From Micromonosporaceae bacterium KJ-029 (GTDB lineage Bacteria; Actinomycetota; Actinomycetes; Mycobacteriales; Micromonosporaceae): a stretch of DNA of 64,000 nucleotides. Of this stretch, positions 1 to 7,719 are shown in pieces. The position numbers and the translations under genes were made by a program. The notes under the pieces were generated by a model. That model was not told where the DNA came from, made no database searches, and saw nothing but the letters and a program-made list of their open reading frames with translations. Positions within the stretch are counted from its first letter, which is position 1; every line of letters starts with the position of its first letter. The stretch is from contig BIFP01000022.1 of the NCBI GenBank assembly GCA_005402585.1, positions 372,001-436,000 of the forward strand, written 5' to 3'.

Positions 1-1
1 G

Positions 2-565
2 GTGACCACCGGCCGGCTGCTGCGCCAACTGCTGCGCCGCACCGGGCGCCCGATCGGGCTGGTGCGTCAGCTGGTCCCGCTGGTCGGCGGCAACCCCGGG
101 CACGCCGTGGCGTACGTGCGCGCGCTCGGCAGCGCCGACGCGGCGCGGCTGCCCGTCCCGGAGAGCGTCCGCCGGCTCGCCGAAGCCCGACTGGACCGCC
201 TCGACGGCCCGCGACGGGCCGCCCTGATGGCCGTCGCCGCCCTCCCGCCGGGCTGCGCCGCGACCGAACTGGCCCGGGCGCTCGGCTGGCCGGTGGGCCA
301 GGTGGAGTCCGCGCTGGACGCCCTGGCCGGGGCCGGTCTGCTGGTCCCGCTGCCGGCCGGCGGGCACGACTTCGTCGATCCGGTGCTGCGCCAGGTCGCC
401 GGGGCCCGGCTGCCCCGGTCGGTACGGGCCACCTTCGCCCGCCGAGCCGCCACCGTGGCACCATCCGGGCCAGCAGGCTGCGCGACGACGGGACGCGCGG
501 CGACGGCACAGCCGACGGCCTGCGCGGCGACGGCGCGACCGACGGGAATCGCGGTGCCGGCTCCG
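2..565 (+). pseudogene. Fragment of AAA-ATPase/LuxR-type large regulator
   Basis: The first 150 or so codons read like the region after the P-loop ATPase of large LuxR/MalT-type regulators. A GGNP motif near residue 29 is followed by LPVPESVRRLAEARLDRL and a winged-helix-like stretch ending in FVDPVLRQVAGARLPRSV. In intact relatives several hundred residues of helical repeats and a LuxR helix-turn-helix follow. Here the frame turns into Ala/Thr/Pro-rich low complexity after about base 460. It finds no stop before running antisense through the convergent hydrolase gene; the open frame closes only at 1360. The 5' part lies outside the window. I read it as a decayed or frameshifted 3' end; the end coordinate is arbitrary. 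Confidence 0.5.
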
Positions 566-1132
566 TCAGTGGGCGGCCAAAAAGGCCAGGACGCGGTCCC
601 AGGTCAGGTCGGCGGCGACCGGATCGTGATCGGCCACGGTCGGGTCGGTGAACAGGTGTCCCGCCCCCGGGTAGCGGTACACCACGACCTCCGCACCGGC
701 GGCGGTCATCTCCCGCTGCCACTTGTCCACCTCGTCGGAGGGGTCGTAGGCGTCCGGATCGGCCAGGTGCAGGTGGATCCGCAGGCCGGGCCGGACCGCC
801 GCCGGAGAACCACCGGTGCCGTGCAACAGCAACAGGCCGGCGGTGGCGGGGCGCTCGGCCAGCAGCGCGCCGGCCACCCCGGCACCCATCGAGAACCCGG
901 CGAGCACGGTGTCGGGCGGCAGCCCGTCGAGCGCTGCCCGGGCCCGGTCGAGGACGGTCTGCTGACCGATCCGGTCGAGCAGGGCGAAGCCCTCCTCGAC
1001 GGTGTCGACGGCCGGTACCCCGTACAGGTCGGGCGCGCGCACGTGGTGCCCGGCGGCGCGCAACCGGTCGGCGGCGGCCAGCACCGCCGGCCGCAGCCCG
1101 TACACGGAGTGGAAGAGCACGACGTGTCCCAT
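566..1132 (-). CDS. Dienelactone hydrolase family protein
   Basis: A 188-residue alpha/beta hydrolase of the dienelactone hydrolase type, probably a cytoplasmic esterase or lactonase of unknown substrate. The nucleophile motif GFSMGAG places Ser81 in the elbow. LADPDAYDP around residue 125 offers the acid and GAGHLF supplies His159. The length is slightly short for the family (usually 200-240). I chose the ATG at 1132 because the homologous part begins at MGHVVLFHS; the open frame extends 70 codons further upstream but that part is low complexity. It is convergent with the broken regulator fragment and about 110 bp from the end of the thioesterase gene. Confidence 0.82.
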   Translation of the reverse strand: MGHVVLFHSVYGLRPAVLAAADRLRAAGHHVRAPDLYGVPAVDTVEEGFALLDRIGQQTVLDRARAALDGLPPDTVLAGFSMGAGVAGALLAERPATAGLLLLHGTGGSPAAVRPGLRIHLHLADPDAYDPSDEVDKWQREMTAAGAEVVVYRYPGAGHLFTDPTVADHDPVAADLTWDRVLAFLAAH

Positions 1133-1244
1133 CGGCACATCGTCCCCGAGACCCCTGACAGTGCGCGTCCCGGCGCGCGGAGAGCCCGGGCTGTCGGGTG
1201 GACTGCCGCTCCCGGGGTGTGGCGACCCGTTCCGGTGCCGCGGT

Positions 1245-1814
1245 TCAGCCGCGATCGGCGACCGCGGCCTGAGCGTCCGCGGCACCAGGGGCCGGCCGGA
1301 GGACGCGGCTGTGTCCACGGAACTCGGCGACGATCTCCCCACCCTCGCGGGTCACCGTGACGTCGTAGATCCCGCTGCGGCCGTACCGGGTGCGTTCGGT
1401 GGCTCGGGCGACCAGAACGTCCCCCTCCCGGGCCGGGCGGACGAAGGTGATCTCGCCGCCCGCGGCGACGGTGGCCGGGCCGTGGCTGTTGCAGGCCAGC
1501 GCGAAGGCGGTGTCGGCCAGCAGAAACACGAACCCGCCGTGGGCGATGCGGTGACCGTTGACCATGTCGCCGGTGATCCGCATGCGGGCTTCGGCGGCGC
1601 CACCGGCGGCGCTCACCAACTCGATACCGAGCCGGTTCGACGCGACGTCGGCGTCGAACATCTCGTGCGCGGCGGTGCGCTGGGGTTCCACCTGGCTCCT
1701 GGATCCGATCGGCAGGGCGTCCCGCCCTCGGACGGACATCATGTCACTGCCGACCAGCCGGAAAGGCGCCGGCCGGGTCGCATCGACGGCGCCGATCCGA
1801 CCCGGCCCGATCAT
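1245..1814 (-). CDS. PaaI-type hotdog thioesterase
   Basis: Hotdog-fold acyl-CoA thioesterase of the PaaI group, which hydrolyses aromatic acyl-CoA such as ring-hydroxylated phenylacetyl-CoA. The family core NGHRIAHGGFVFLLADTAFA is followed by ACNSHG, giving the active-site HGG and the acidic residue of the LAD segment. PaaI proteins are near 140-150 residues; this start gives 189. The ATG at 1814 has AGAGAG ten bases upstream and reads through well-biased codons. The ATG at 1739 would give a more typical 164 residues but has no clear ribosome site. No phenylacetate genes are nearby, so the substrate is open. It diverges from the methyltransferase across a Nur-like box. Confidence 0.8.
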   Translation of the reverse strand: MIGPGRIGAVDATRPAPFRLVGSDMMSVRGRDALPIGSRSQVEPQRTAAHEMFDADVASNRLGIELVSAAGGAAEARMRITGDMVNGHRIAHGGFVFLLADTAFALACNSHGPATVAAGGEITFVRPAREGDVLVARATERTRYGRSGIYDVTVTREGGEIVAEFRGHSRVLRPAPGAADAQAAVADRG

Positions 1815-1835
1815 CGCGTTGCCACTCTCTCGTAC

Positions 1836-1852
1836 TTGCAAATTATTGGCAA
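1836..1852. promoter_or_regulatory. Nur-like nickel regulator box
   Basis: TTGCAA-N5-TGGCAA. The published Streptomyces coelicolor Nur consensus is tTGCaa-N5-ttGCAA, so spacing and both half-sites fit with one mismatch in the second. The box lies between the divergent thioesterase and methyltransferase, 43 bp before the methyltransferase ATG and 21 bp before the chosen thioesterase start. An almost identical box sits over the nickel-type ABC importer promoter at 35201. Which gene it controls is inference. Confidence 0.65.
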
Positions 1853-1858
1853 CAACTC

Positions 1859-1888
1859 TGGACAAGGCCCCCCTGACGTAACTAGCTT
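1859..1888 (+). promoter_or_regulatory. Sigma-70-type promoter, probably leaderless
   Basis: TGGACA and TAGCTT separated by 18 bp. The expected transcription start falls within a base or so of the methyltransferase ATG at 1896, which has no ribosome binding site, so the mRNA is likely leaderless. The Nur-like box ends just upstream of the -35. Confidence 0.5.
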
Positions 1889-1895
1889 GTGCGAC

Positions 1896-2654
1896 ATGAG
1901 TCCTTACATCACCGATGCCGCCGCCTGGCAGGAGAGCTGGGATCGGCAGCAGGAGGCGTACCTACCGGACCGGGAGCACCGGTTCGAGGTCATGCTCGAC
2001 GCGGTCGACGCCGTCCGTGACACCGCGCCGCCCCGCCTGCTCGACCTGGCCGGCGGCACCGGCACCATCTCACTGCGCGCGCTGCGCCGCTTCCCCGACG
2101 CCGAGGTGACCCTGGTCGACCTCGACCCCGCCCTGCTCGCCCTGGCCGCCGCCTCGCTCGGCGACCGGGCCACCGTCGTCACTGCCGACCTCGGCCAGCC
2201 GGACTGGCCCGCCACCCTGCCCCACCAGCGGTACGACGCGGTGCTCACCGCCACCGCGCTGCACTGGCTGCCCGCCGAACGGCTGGCCGCCCTCTACGCC
2301 GAGATCCGCGACCTGCTGCGGCCCGGCGGCCTGCTGGTCAACGCCGACCACATGCCCGAGGACACCCTCCCGGAGCTGACCGGGCGCCTGCTGGCCCGGG
2401 CGCGGGAACGCCGGGCGGCCCGGCACGCCGCGGGTGCCGCCCTGTCCTGGTCGCAGTGGTGGGACCAGGCAGCCCAGGACCCGACCCTGCGCCCGCTCGT
2501 GCGGCAACGCCACGCCATCTACCCGTCGGGCCACAGCCCGGAGTGGAACCCGCCGGTCTCCTGGCACCTGGGTGCCCTCTCCGACGCCGGCTTCTCCGAG
2601 GTGGGCACGCTGTGGCGCGGCGGCCCCGACGCGGCGGTCGTCGCCGTCCGGTAG
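1896..2654 (+). CDS. Class I SAM-dependent methyltransferase
   Basis: A 252-residue soluble methyltransferase. SAM-binding motif I is LLDLAGGTGTISL near residue 50, the acidic end of strand 2 is VTLVDLDP, and the post-motif region is DAVLTATALHWLPAERL followed by LRPGGLLV. The C-terminal third, with WSQWWDQ and a GALSDAGF segment, is typical of small-molecule methyltransferases; the substrate cannot be read from sequence. The ATG at 1896 is supported by a promoter positioned for leaderless transcription. The Nur-like box 43 bp upstream suggests nickel-responsive expression, possibly in metal handling or metallophore modification. That link is inference. Confidence 0.85.
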   Translation: MSPYITDAAAWQESWDRQQEAYLPDREHRFEVMLDAVDAVRDTAPPRLLDLAGGTGTISLRALRRFPDAEVTLVDLDPALLALAAASLGDRATVVTADLGQPDWPATLPHQRYDAVLTATALHWLPAERLAALYAEIRDLLRPGGLLVNADHMPEDTLPELTGRLLARARERRAARHAAGAALSWSQWWDQAAQDPTLRPLVRQRHAIYPSGHSPEWNPPVSWHLGALSDAGFSEVGTLWRGGPDAAVVAVR

Positions 2655-2671
2655 ACCACCGGGCCGGCGAT

Positions 2672-2699
2672 CCGATCCGGCAGCGCCCCGGCGGATCGG
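2672..2699 (+). terminator. Weak hairpin after methyltransferase
   Basis: CCGATCCG and CGGATCGG form an 8-bp stem with a 12-base loop, 17 bases past the methyltransferase stop. There is no T-run, which is normal for actinomycete terminators. The stem is short, so this is a tentative terminator. Confidence 0.35.
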
Positions 2700-2766
2700 A
2701 AGTACGGGGCGCCGCCGCTATCGTGACGGGGACGGCGCGGGCGTCGACAGTGGATTGGGGTGTGGC

Positions 2767-3474
2767 ATGGCGGAGTTCCATCACCTCGCGGGGCGGGTCT
2801 GGCTCTGCCCCGGCGACCCGGATCCCGATCTGGTGCAGGCCGGCGTCGCGCTGGTCGCCGACGAGCGGGGCAGTGTCCTGGTCGACGCCGGGCAGAGCCC
2901 GTCACACGCTCGCGAGATCAAGGCGGCGCTGCGCGCCGCCGGCCTGCCGGCACCCCGTTGGCTGGTCTACACCCACCACCACTGGGATCACGTCTGGGGT
3001 GCCTGCGCCTGGCCGGACGTGGAGATCGTGGGCCAGGTCACCGGCGCGGAGCTGCTGCGCGCCGAGGCGGCCCGGCCCTGGGGCATCCCCTACCTGCGGG
3101 CGGAGGTGCTGCGTAACCGGCGGCTCGGGCCGAGCTTCCGGGCCCGCGCCCTCGCCGTGGACTCCTGGGAGGAGCTGGTCGTGCTGCCACCCACCCGGGT
3201 CTTCACCGACGAGATGGAACTGCCCACCGGCGTACGGGTACGCCATGTCGGTGGCCGGCACGCGCCGGACTCGACCGTGGTGGTGGTGCCCGACTCGGGC
3301 GTGATGCTGCTCGGCGACAGCTGGTATCCCCCGCCGGCGCACCTGCGTACGCCCACCGACGAGCCGGATCTGGCGCTGGTCGGGCGACTGCTCGACGACG
3401 ACATCGACTGGTACGTCTCCAGCCACAGCCCGCCGCTGACCCTCGCCGAGGCGCGGGCGGCGATCGGCGGCTGA
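2767..3474 (+). CDS. MBL-fold metallo-hydrolase
   Basis: A 235-residue metallo-beta-lactamase-fold hydrolase, probably binding two zinc ions in the cytoplasm. The metal motif HxHxDH appears as H70-x-H72-x-D74-H75 in THHHWDHVWG. His165 in GGRHAPDS and Asp184 in LLGDSW supply the later ligands. The C-terminal His is probably in SSHSPP. No signal peptide is present. The substrate is unknown; glyoxalase-II-like or quorum-signal lactonase activity would both fit. It stands alone on the plus strand, starting 112 bp after the methyltransferase. Confidence 0.85.
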   Translation: MAEFHHLAGRVWLCPGDPDPDLVQAGVALVADERGSVLVDAGQSPSHAREIKAALRAAGLPAPRWLVYTHHHWDHVWGACAWPDVEIVGQVTGAELLRAEAARPWGIPYLRAEVLRNRRLGPSFRARALAVDSWEELVVLPPTRVFTDEMELPTGVRVRHVGGRHAPDSTVVVVPDSGVMLLGDSWYPPPAHLRTPTDEPDLALVGRLLDDDIDWYVSSHSPPLTLAEARAAIGG

Positions 3475-3492
3475 GCGGCGCGGCGGGCCGGC

Positions 3493-3828
3493 TCAGCGGG
3501 CGCGGCGTTCCGGGTGGGCCCGGTTCCAGGCCCGCATCCGCTCCGGATATCCGACCTTGGTGGCCTCGTACAGCGGGATGGTGTGCTTGCGGGCGACGGC
3601 GCCGGCGGCCCGCGGCGTGCCGGTGCGGCGGCGGATCCACTCGCCGTCGTGCGCGATGGCCACCACCGTGGTGTCGGTGGCGGTGGTCTCCGGTTCGAGG
3701 TAGAACTCCACACCCTGCCGGCTGGTGGCGAACTGCTCCAGCGCGGCGAGGTCCTCCGGGGTCGCCTCGCGGTCGAGTTTCGTCGGGGTGCCCTGCGCGG
3801 CTCGTGGCCGCCGGCTGAACCAGCCCAT
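3493..3828 (-). CDS. Small conserved actinobacterial protein
   Basis: A 111-residue hydrophilic protein not assigned to a named family. It starts MGWFSRRP, with GAGAGGAGC just upstream as a ribosome site. The middle is rich in acidic residues (EQFATSRQGVEFYLEPETTATD) followed by a basic half (RKHTIPLYEATKVGYPERMRAWN). A single conserved-looking Trp in DGEWIRRR and the absence of membrane segments suggest a small cytoplasmic protein. It is convergent with the metallo-hydrolase (18 bp gap) and divergent from the next gene. Function not recognised. Confidence 0.7.
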   Translation of the reverse strand: MGWFSRRPRAAQGTPTKLDREATPEDLAALEQFATSRQGVEFYLEPETTATDTTVVAIAHDGEWIRRRTGTPRAAGAVARKHTIPLYEATKVGYPERMRAWNRAHPERRAR

Positions 3829-3914
3829 GTCCGGCTCCTCTCCTCGGCGTGACTCCCAGTGCAGCACCGTCACCTGGCAGGTCACTGTGAGCCCGGTGGG
3901 AGGGTGCTGGGCGG

Positions 3915-3920
3915 TACCCT
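3915..3920 (+). promoter_or_regulatory. -10 element of a leaderless transcript
   Basis: TACCCT lies 6 bp before the ATG at 3927. This is the spacing expected when transcription starts at the start codon itself. No ribosome site is present before that ATG. Confidence 0.45.
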
Positions 3921-3926
3921 GCCCCG

Positions 3927-4577
3927 ATGATCGACTCTGCGGTGCGGGAGAACGCCGCCTGGTGCGACCTCGTCTGCCGCACCCACGGCCGGGCCGGCTC
4001 GGTCGACGCCGACGCCTGGTCGGTGCCGCGCCGGTCCCCGCCGTGGTACCCGGACGCGGTGACCCTGCGGGCGGGCGTCGGGGCGGAGCTGCTCGGGCGG
4101 ATCGACGCCGGCCCCGGCGCCTCGGTGAAGGACAGCTTCGCCGACCTGGATCTCACCGGGTACGGCTTCCGGGTGCTGTTCGACGCGGAGTGGATCCACC
4201 GGCCGCCGGGCGGGGCGGGCATCGGGCCGGGACTCGTCGCCGTCAGCACCGCCGAGGAGCTGACCGCCTGGGCCGACGCCCACGGCGGCGGGCCGGTGTT
4301 CCGCCCGGCCCTGTTGGACGAACCCCGGGTGCGGATCCTCGGATTGCCCGACGGCCACGGCGGGTGGGCGGCAGGCGCTGTGCTGCACGACGGTGGCGAG
4401 GTGGTGGGGGTCAGCAACGTCTTCGCCCGCGACGGTTCACCCGGGCAGGTCTGGGCCGGGGTGTGCGCGGCCGGGGCGGGCCGGCACCTCGTCGGGTACG
4501 AGCGGGGCACCGACCTCACCGTCGCCCGACGCCACGGTTTCCGGGCGGTCGGTCCGCTACGCGTCTGGGCCCGCTGA
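3927..4577 (+). CDS. Hypothetical protein, GNAT-like C-terminus
   Basis: A 216-residue soluble protein. The N-terminal half (CRTHGRAGSVDADAWSVPRRSPPWYPDAVTL) and the ending LVGYERGTDLTVARRHGFRAVGPLRVW resemble actinobacterial proteins with a degenerate acetyltransferase-like fold. In these the final helix and strand mimic the GNAT GFxxxGPLRVW segment. The acetyl-CoA pyrophosphate loop (Q/RxxGxG/A) is not visible, so catalytic activity is doubtful. The gene has a leaderless-type promoter. Its last 21 bases overlap the 3' end of the convergent MFS gene. Confidence 0.7.
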   Translation: MIDSAVRENAAWCDLVCRTHGRAGSVDADAWSVPRRSPPWYPDAVTLRAGVGAELLGRIDAGPGASVKDSFADLDLTGYGFRVLFDAEWIHRPPGGAGIGPGLVAVSTAEELTAWADAHGGGPVFRPALLDEPRVRILGLPDGHGGWAAGAVLHDGGEVVGVSNVFARDGSPGQVWAGVCAAGAGRHLVGYERGTDLTVARRHGFRAVGPLRVWAR

Positions 4578-5870
4578 ACCCACCCGCTCCGGCTTCCCCG
4601 GGGCGCTGGAGACGGGCGGGCGGGTGGCGGGGATCAGCAGCAGGGTCGGCAGCAGGAGCACCGGTACGACCAGCAGCGCCCGCAGGGTGCCGACGTGGTC
4701 GCCGAGCAGGCCGAGCAGCGGCGGCCCGGCGAGGAACGCGGTGTAGCCGATCACCGCGACCACACTGACCCGGACGTGGGCGTGCTCCTCCTCGTCGGCC
4801 GCGGCACTCATGCCGACCGGGAAGCCGAGCGAGGCACCAATGCCCCACAGCGCGACGCCGACCACCGCGACCGGGCCGGAGCCGGCGAGGATCGCCAGGC
4901 CGGCACCGAACACGGCGACCAGGATGGTCCCGGTCAGCACCGGCACCCGCCCCCACCGGTCCAGGGCCACCGTGCCGACGGTCCGGCCGAGGGTCATGCC
5001 GGCCACGAAGACGCCGAAGACCGCCGCGCCGGCCGCCTCGCTGACGCCGTACCCGTCGATGAAGGCGACCGCGATCCAGTCGTTGGCGCTGCCCTCGGCG
5101 AACGCCGCCGCCAGCACCACCAGGCCGATGAGCAGGGTGCGCGGCTCCCGCCAGGCGGCCAGCAGCCCGCCCCGACGACCGGCCGGGGCATCGGCGTCGC
5201 GCGGCCCGGCCGACAGGAAGGCGCGGGCCCCGAGCAGGGTGCCGGTGAGCACCAGCGCGGCCATCACGCCGAGGTGCACGGCGACCGGCAGGCCCAGCCG
5301 GGCGGCGCCCGCGCCCAGGCCGGCGCCGGTCACGGTGCCGAGACTCCACGCCGCGTGGAAACGCGGCATCACCGTACGGCCGAGCCGCCGCTCCACCGCC
5401 GCGCCTTCGATGTTCATCGCGACGTCGCAGCTCCCGGAGCCGTAGCCGAGGGCGAACAGGCCCACCGCCACCCCGGCCACCGAGCCGGTGGCGGTGGCCG
5501 ACACCCCGGCGACGGTCAGCCCGAGCGCGACGAACAGGGTGGCCAGGATCACCGTGCGGGCCGTACCGAGACGCTGGGTCACCAGCCCGGCGGTGGGCAT
5601 GGCGAGGATCGCGCCGGCGGACATGGCCAGCAGCAGCAGGCCGAGCCGGCCGGCGCTGAGGCCGAGCGCGTCGCGGATCGCCGGTACCCGGGCGAACCAG
5701 GTGGCCACGGCCAGCCCGTTGAGCGCGAACACCACCGCCACGCCGTTGCGGGCGGCCAGCACCGCCCGGGACGGTCCCGGGCTGGGCGGCGGTGTGACGG
5801 GGGTGGTGACGGCGGGATCCACGTACGCTCCGGTCCTCTCCGCGGGCAGGGCACTGGCACGATCGCACAC
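4557..5870 (-). CDS. MFS transporter (YbjJ-like)
   Basis: A 437-residue inner-membrane transporter with about 12 hydrophobic segments in two halves. GLVTQRLGTART after helix 2 is the MFS loop motif. The MNIEGAAVERRLGRTVMPRFHAAWSLG stretch is characteristic of the YbjJ-like subgroup of putative sugar or drug exporters. Its GTG start at 5870 is just downstream of a LacI-type operator, and a LacI gene diverges from it. Local control by that repressor is therefore likely, with a sugar or related effector. The substrate is not known. Its 3' end overlaps the convergent gene by 21 bp. Confidence 0.85.
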   Translation of the reverse strand: MCDRASALPAERTGAYVDPAVTTPVTPPPSPGPSRAVLAARNGVAVVFALNGLAVATWFARVPAIRDALGLSAGRLGLLLLAMSAGAILAMPTAGLVTQRLGTARTVILATLFVALGLTVAGVSATATGSVAGVAVGLFALGYGSGSCDVAMNIEGAAVERRLGRTVMPRFHAAWSLGTVTGAGLGAGAARLGLPVAVHLGVMAALVLTGTLLGARAFLSAGPRDADAPAGRRGGLLAAWREPRTLLIGLVVLAAAFAEGSANDWIAVAFIDGYGVSEAAGAAVFGVFVAGMTLGRTVGTVALDRWGRVPVLTGTILVAVFGAGLAILAGSGPVAVVGVALWGIGASLGFPVGMSAAADEEEHAHVRVSVVAVIGYTAFLAGPPLLGLLGDHVGTLRALLVVPVLLLPTLLLIPATRPPVSSAPGKPERVGSAGPDA

Positions 5871-5871
5871 C

Positions 5872-5885
5872 TGAGAGCGCTACCA
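5872..5885. promoter_or_regulatory. LacI-family operator
   Basis: TGAGAGCGCTACCA, with the AGCGCT core and flanking GAG/C bases typical of actinomycete LacI-family sites (compare the CebR site TGGGAGCGCTCCCA). It lies 2 bp upstream of the MFS GTG and overlaps its likely -10 (TAGCGC on the minus strand). The LacI gene begins 100 bp away in the opposite direction. Confidence 0.65.
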
Positions 5886-5986
5886 CCACAATCCCGCACC
5901 GGTCCTTACCCCGGGCTGCCGGGGCGGGGCATGATGCGGATGTGCGTCCGCGGGTCGAACGGGCGACAGGCAACGGGGAGAGCATC

Positions 5987-6973
5987 ATGACGACGGCACG
6001 CCGGCCGGCGACCCTGGACGACGTCGCCCGTGCCGCGGGGGTGTCCCGCTCGACGGCGTCACGGGTCATCACCGGCACCGGTTTCGCGTCCCCGACCGCG
6101 CGGGAGCGGGTGCGTACCGCCGTCGACGAACTCGGTTACCGGCCCAACGCGGCGGCCCGGGCACTGGTGCGCGGCGGCGGCGTACGGCTGCTGGTGGCGG
6201 TGGCGGGCACCAGCCCGGCCGTCCTCGACGACACCTACATGGACCAGGTGGTGAGCGCTGCGGCGCGGGTCTGCGCGCCGCACGGGCTGGGGGTCGCGGT
6301 CCAGTGGGTACCGCTGGACGCGCCGCGACGGCTGACCGAGCTGACCGACGACCGGGGCGTGGCGGGCCTGCTGCTGGTCAACACGGTCGCACCGCTGCTC
6401 GACCTGGTGCCGGCACGACTATGCGGCCGGACGGTGTCGATCGGGATCGGCTCGGCCACGGTGCCGTCGGTCGACATCGACAACGGCGGTGGCATCAGGG
6501 CCATCGTCCGCCACCTGTACGCCTCCGGACGCCGCCGGATCGCGATGGTGACCGGTCCCCCCTGGCTGACCTGCTCGCACCGCTCGGTGGAGGCGTACCG
6601 CGGGCTGCTGAGCGACGCCGGCCTGCCGGCCCGGGAGGTGGTGGGTGACTTCAGCGCTGCCCGGGGTCGTACCGCCGCCCAGGAGATCCTGCGACGCTGG
6701 CCGGACACCGACGCCATCGTCGGGATCTGCGACGCCACCGCGCTGGGGGTGATCGGCCGGCTACGGGCCGACGGCGTCCAGGTGCCCGGCGACGTCGCGG
6801 TGACCGGTTTCGACGACATCCCGCTGGCCTCGGTGACCGCCCCGGCGCTGACCACCGCGAGCCACCCGGTACGGGAGATCGCCACCGCGGCGGCGACCGC
6901 CGTGCTGGAGCAGCGCCGGGGGCCGACGCGGACCCTCTTCCCGTCGTCGCTGGTCCGCCGCGACAGCGCCTGA
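5987..6973 (+). CDS. LacI-family transcriptional regulator
   Basis: A 328-residue repressor. The N-terminal helix-turn-helix and hinge helix are clear (TLDDVARAAGVSRSTASRVITG, then ARERVRTAVDELGYRPNAAARALV). A periplasmic-binding-protein-like effector domain follows, with DNGGGIRAIVRHLYASGRRRIAMVTG and VTGFDDIPLASVTAPALTT. Effectors of this family are usually sugars. The ATG at 5987 follows GGGGAGAG; the open frame begins 15 codons earlier without a ribosome site. It diverges from the MFS exporter and probably binds the operator between them. Confidence 0.9.
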   Translation: MTTARRPATLDDVARAAGVSRSTASRVITGTGFASPTARERVRTAVDELGYRPNAAARALVRGGGVRLLVAVAGTSPAVLDDTYMDQVVSAAARVCAPHGLGVAVQWVPLDAPRRLTELTDDRGVAGLLLVNTVAPLLDLVPARLCGRTVSIGIGSATVPSVDIDNGGGIRAIVRHLYASGRRRIAMVTGPPWLTCSHRSVEAYRGLLSDAGLPAREVVGDFSAARGRTAAQEILRRWPDTDAIVGICDATALGVIGRLRADGVQVPGDVAVTGFDDIPLASVTAPALTTASHPVREIATAAATAVLEQRRGPTRTLFPSSLVRRDSA

Positions 6974-7029
6974 CCGCCACCAGGCCGCCACCGTCGCCGT
7001 CGGCGCCGCGATCCGTCGGGCGGCGCCGG

Positions 7030-7653
7030 TCAGCCGGTGAGGGCGCGGAGCAGGTCGCGGACGGCGGCGGTCAGGTCGGCGTGGCTGGCGGGGGTGCCGG
7101 GCGGCGGGGCGCTGAGCGCGCCGGCGCCGACCAGCCGGTCGAACAGCAGCCCGTCGACGTACGCGACGAACTGGTGGCCCTGCCGCCGGGGATCCGGCGC
7201 GCCGGCCCGGGCGAGCAGGTCCTCCGCCTGCGCCCGCAGTACCACGCCGTGCTCCAGGATCGTCCGCAGCTGTGGCCGGTGAACCGCCTCCAGCAGGCAC
7301 GCGTACCGGGCCAGGGTGCGGTCCCGGCCGGCGGTGAGCCAGTGGTCCAACACGGCGGCGATGCCGGCGGCGAGCCGATCGAGGTCGGCCGGGGACAGCG
7401 GCGGGCCGGGTGCCGCCGGTGGCGAGGTGGGCAGTTCATGGCCGGTCAGGTCGGCCCGGTCCAGGTCGGCCAGCCGCTGGACGACCGCCTCGATCAGCGC
7501 CTGCCGAGTACGCAGATACGCCGACGTGGTGCCCGCCGGCATCCCGGCGCGGGCGTCCACCGCCCGGTGGGTCAGCCCCCGCATTCCGCTCTCGGCCAGC
7601 AGCGCGATGGCCGCGTCGGCCAGCACCGCCACCCGCTTCGCCCGTGCGGTCAA
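7030..7653 (-). CDS. TetR-family regulator
   Basis: A 207-residue TetR-type repressor starting at TTG, chosen because GGGGAGG sits 4 bases upstream. The DNA-binding helices are in LADAAIALLAESGMRGLTHRAVDARAGMPAGTTSAYLRTRQALIEAVV. The rest is an all-helical ligand and dimer domain with a C-terminal VAYVDGLLFDRLVGAG helix. It diverges from the FAD monooxygenase. Two palindromes in the intergenic region are its likely operators, so it probably autoregulates and controls the monooxygenase in response to an aromatic or toxic ligand (inference). Confidence 0.88.
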   Translation of the reverse strand: MTARAKRVAVLADAAIALLAESGMRGLTHRAVDARAGMPAGTTSAYLRTRQALIEAVVQRLADLDRADLTGHELPTSPPAAPGPPLSPADLDRLAAGIAAVLDHWLTAGRDRTLARYACLLEAVHRPQLRTILEHGVVLRAQAEDLLARAGAPDPRRQGHQFVAYVDGLLFDRLVGAGALSAPPPGTPASHADLTAAVRDLLRALTG

Positions 7654-7671
7654 CGCACCTCCCCGAATTCC

Positions 7672-7687
7672 TTCTACCGATGTAGTA
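7672..7687. promoter_or_regulatory. TetR operator half 1 (imperfect)
   Basis: TTCTAC-CGAT-GTAGTA, an imperfect copy of the perfect palindrome 5 bp further on. It lies 18 bp upstream of the TetR TTG start. Confidence 0.6.
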
Positions 7688-7692
7688 TGCAG

Positions 7693-7708
7693 TTCTACAG
7701 GCGTAGAA
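7693..7708. promoter_or_regulatory. TetR operator half 2 (perfect palindrome)
   Basis: TTCTAC-AGGC-GTAGAA, a perfect 6+6 palindrome with a 4-bp spacer, 21 bp in phase with the imperfect copy upstream. It lies just before the monooxygenase start. Two sites spaced two helical turns apart fit cooperative TetR-type binding. Confidence 0.7.
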
Positions 7709-7719
7709 AGGTGGTTGTC

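Noticed and set aside
2..1360. A 452-residue frame read as one protein
   Set aside because: Beyond about base 460 it is low complexity and then antisense to the dienelactone hydrolase and thioesterase genes.
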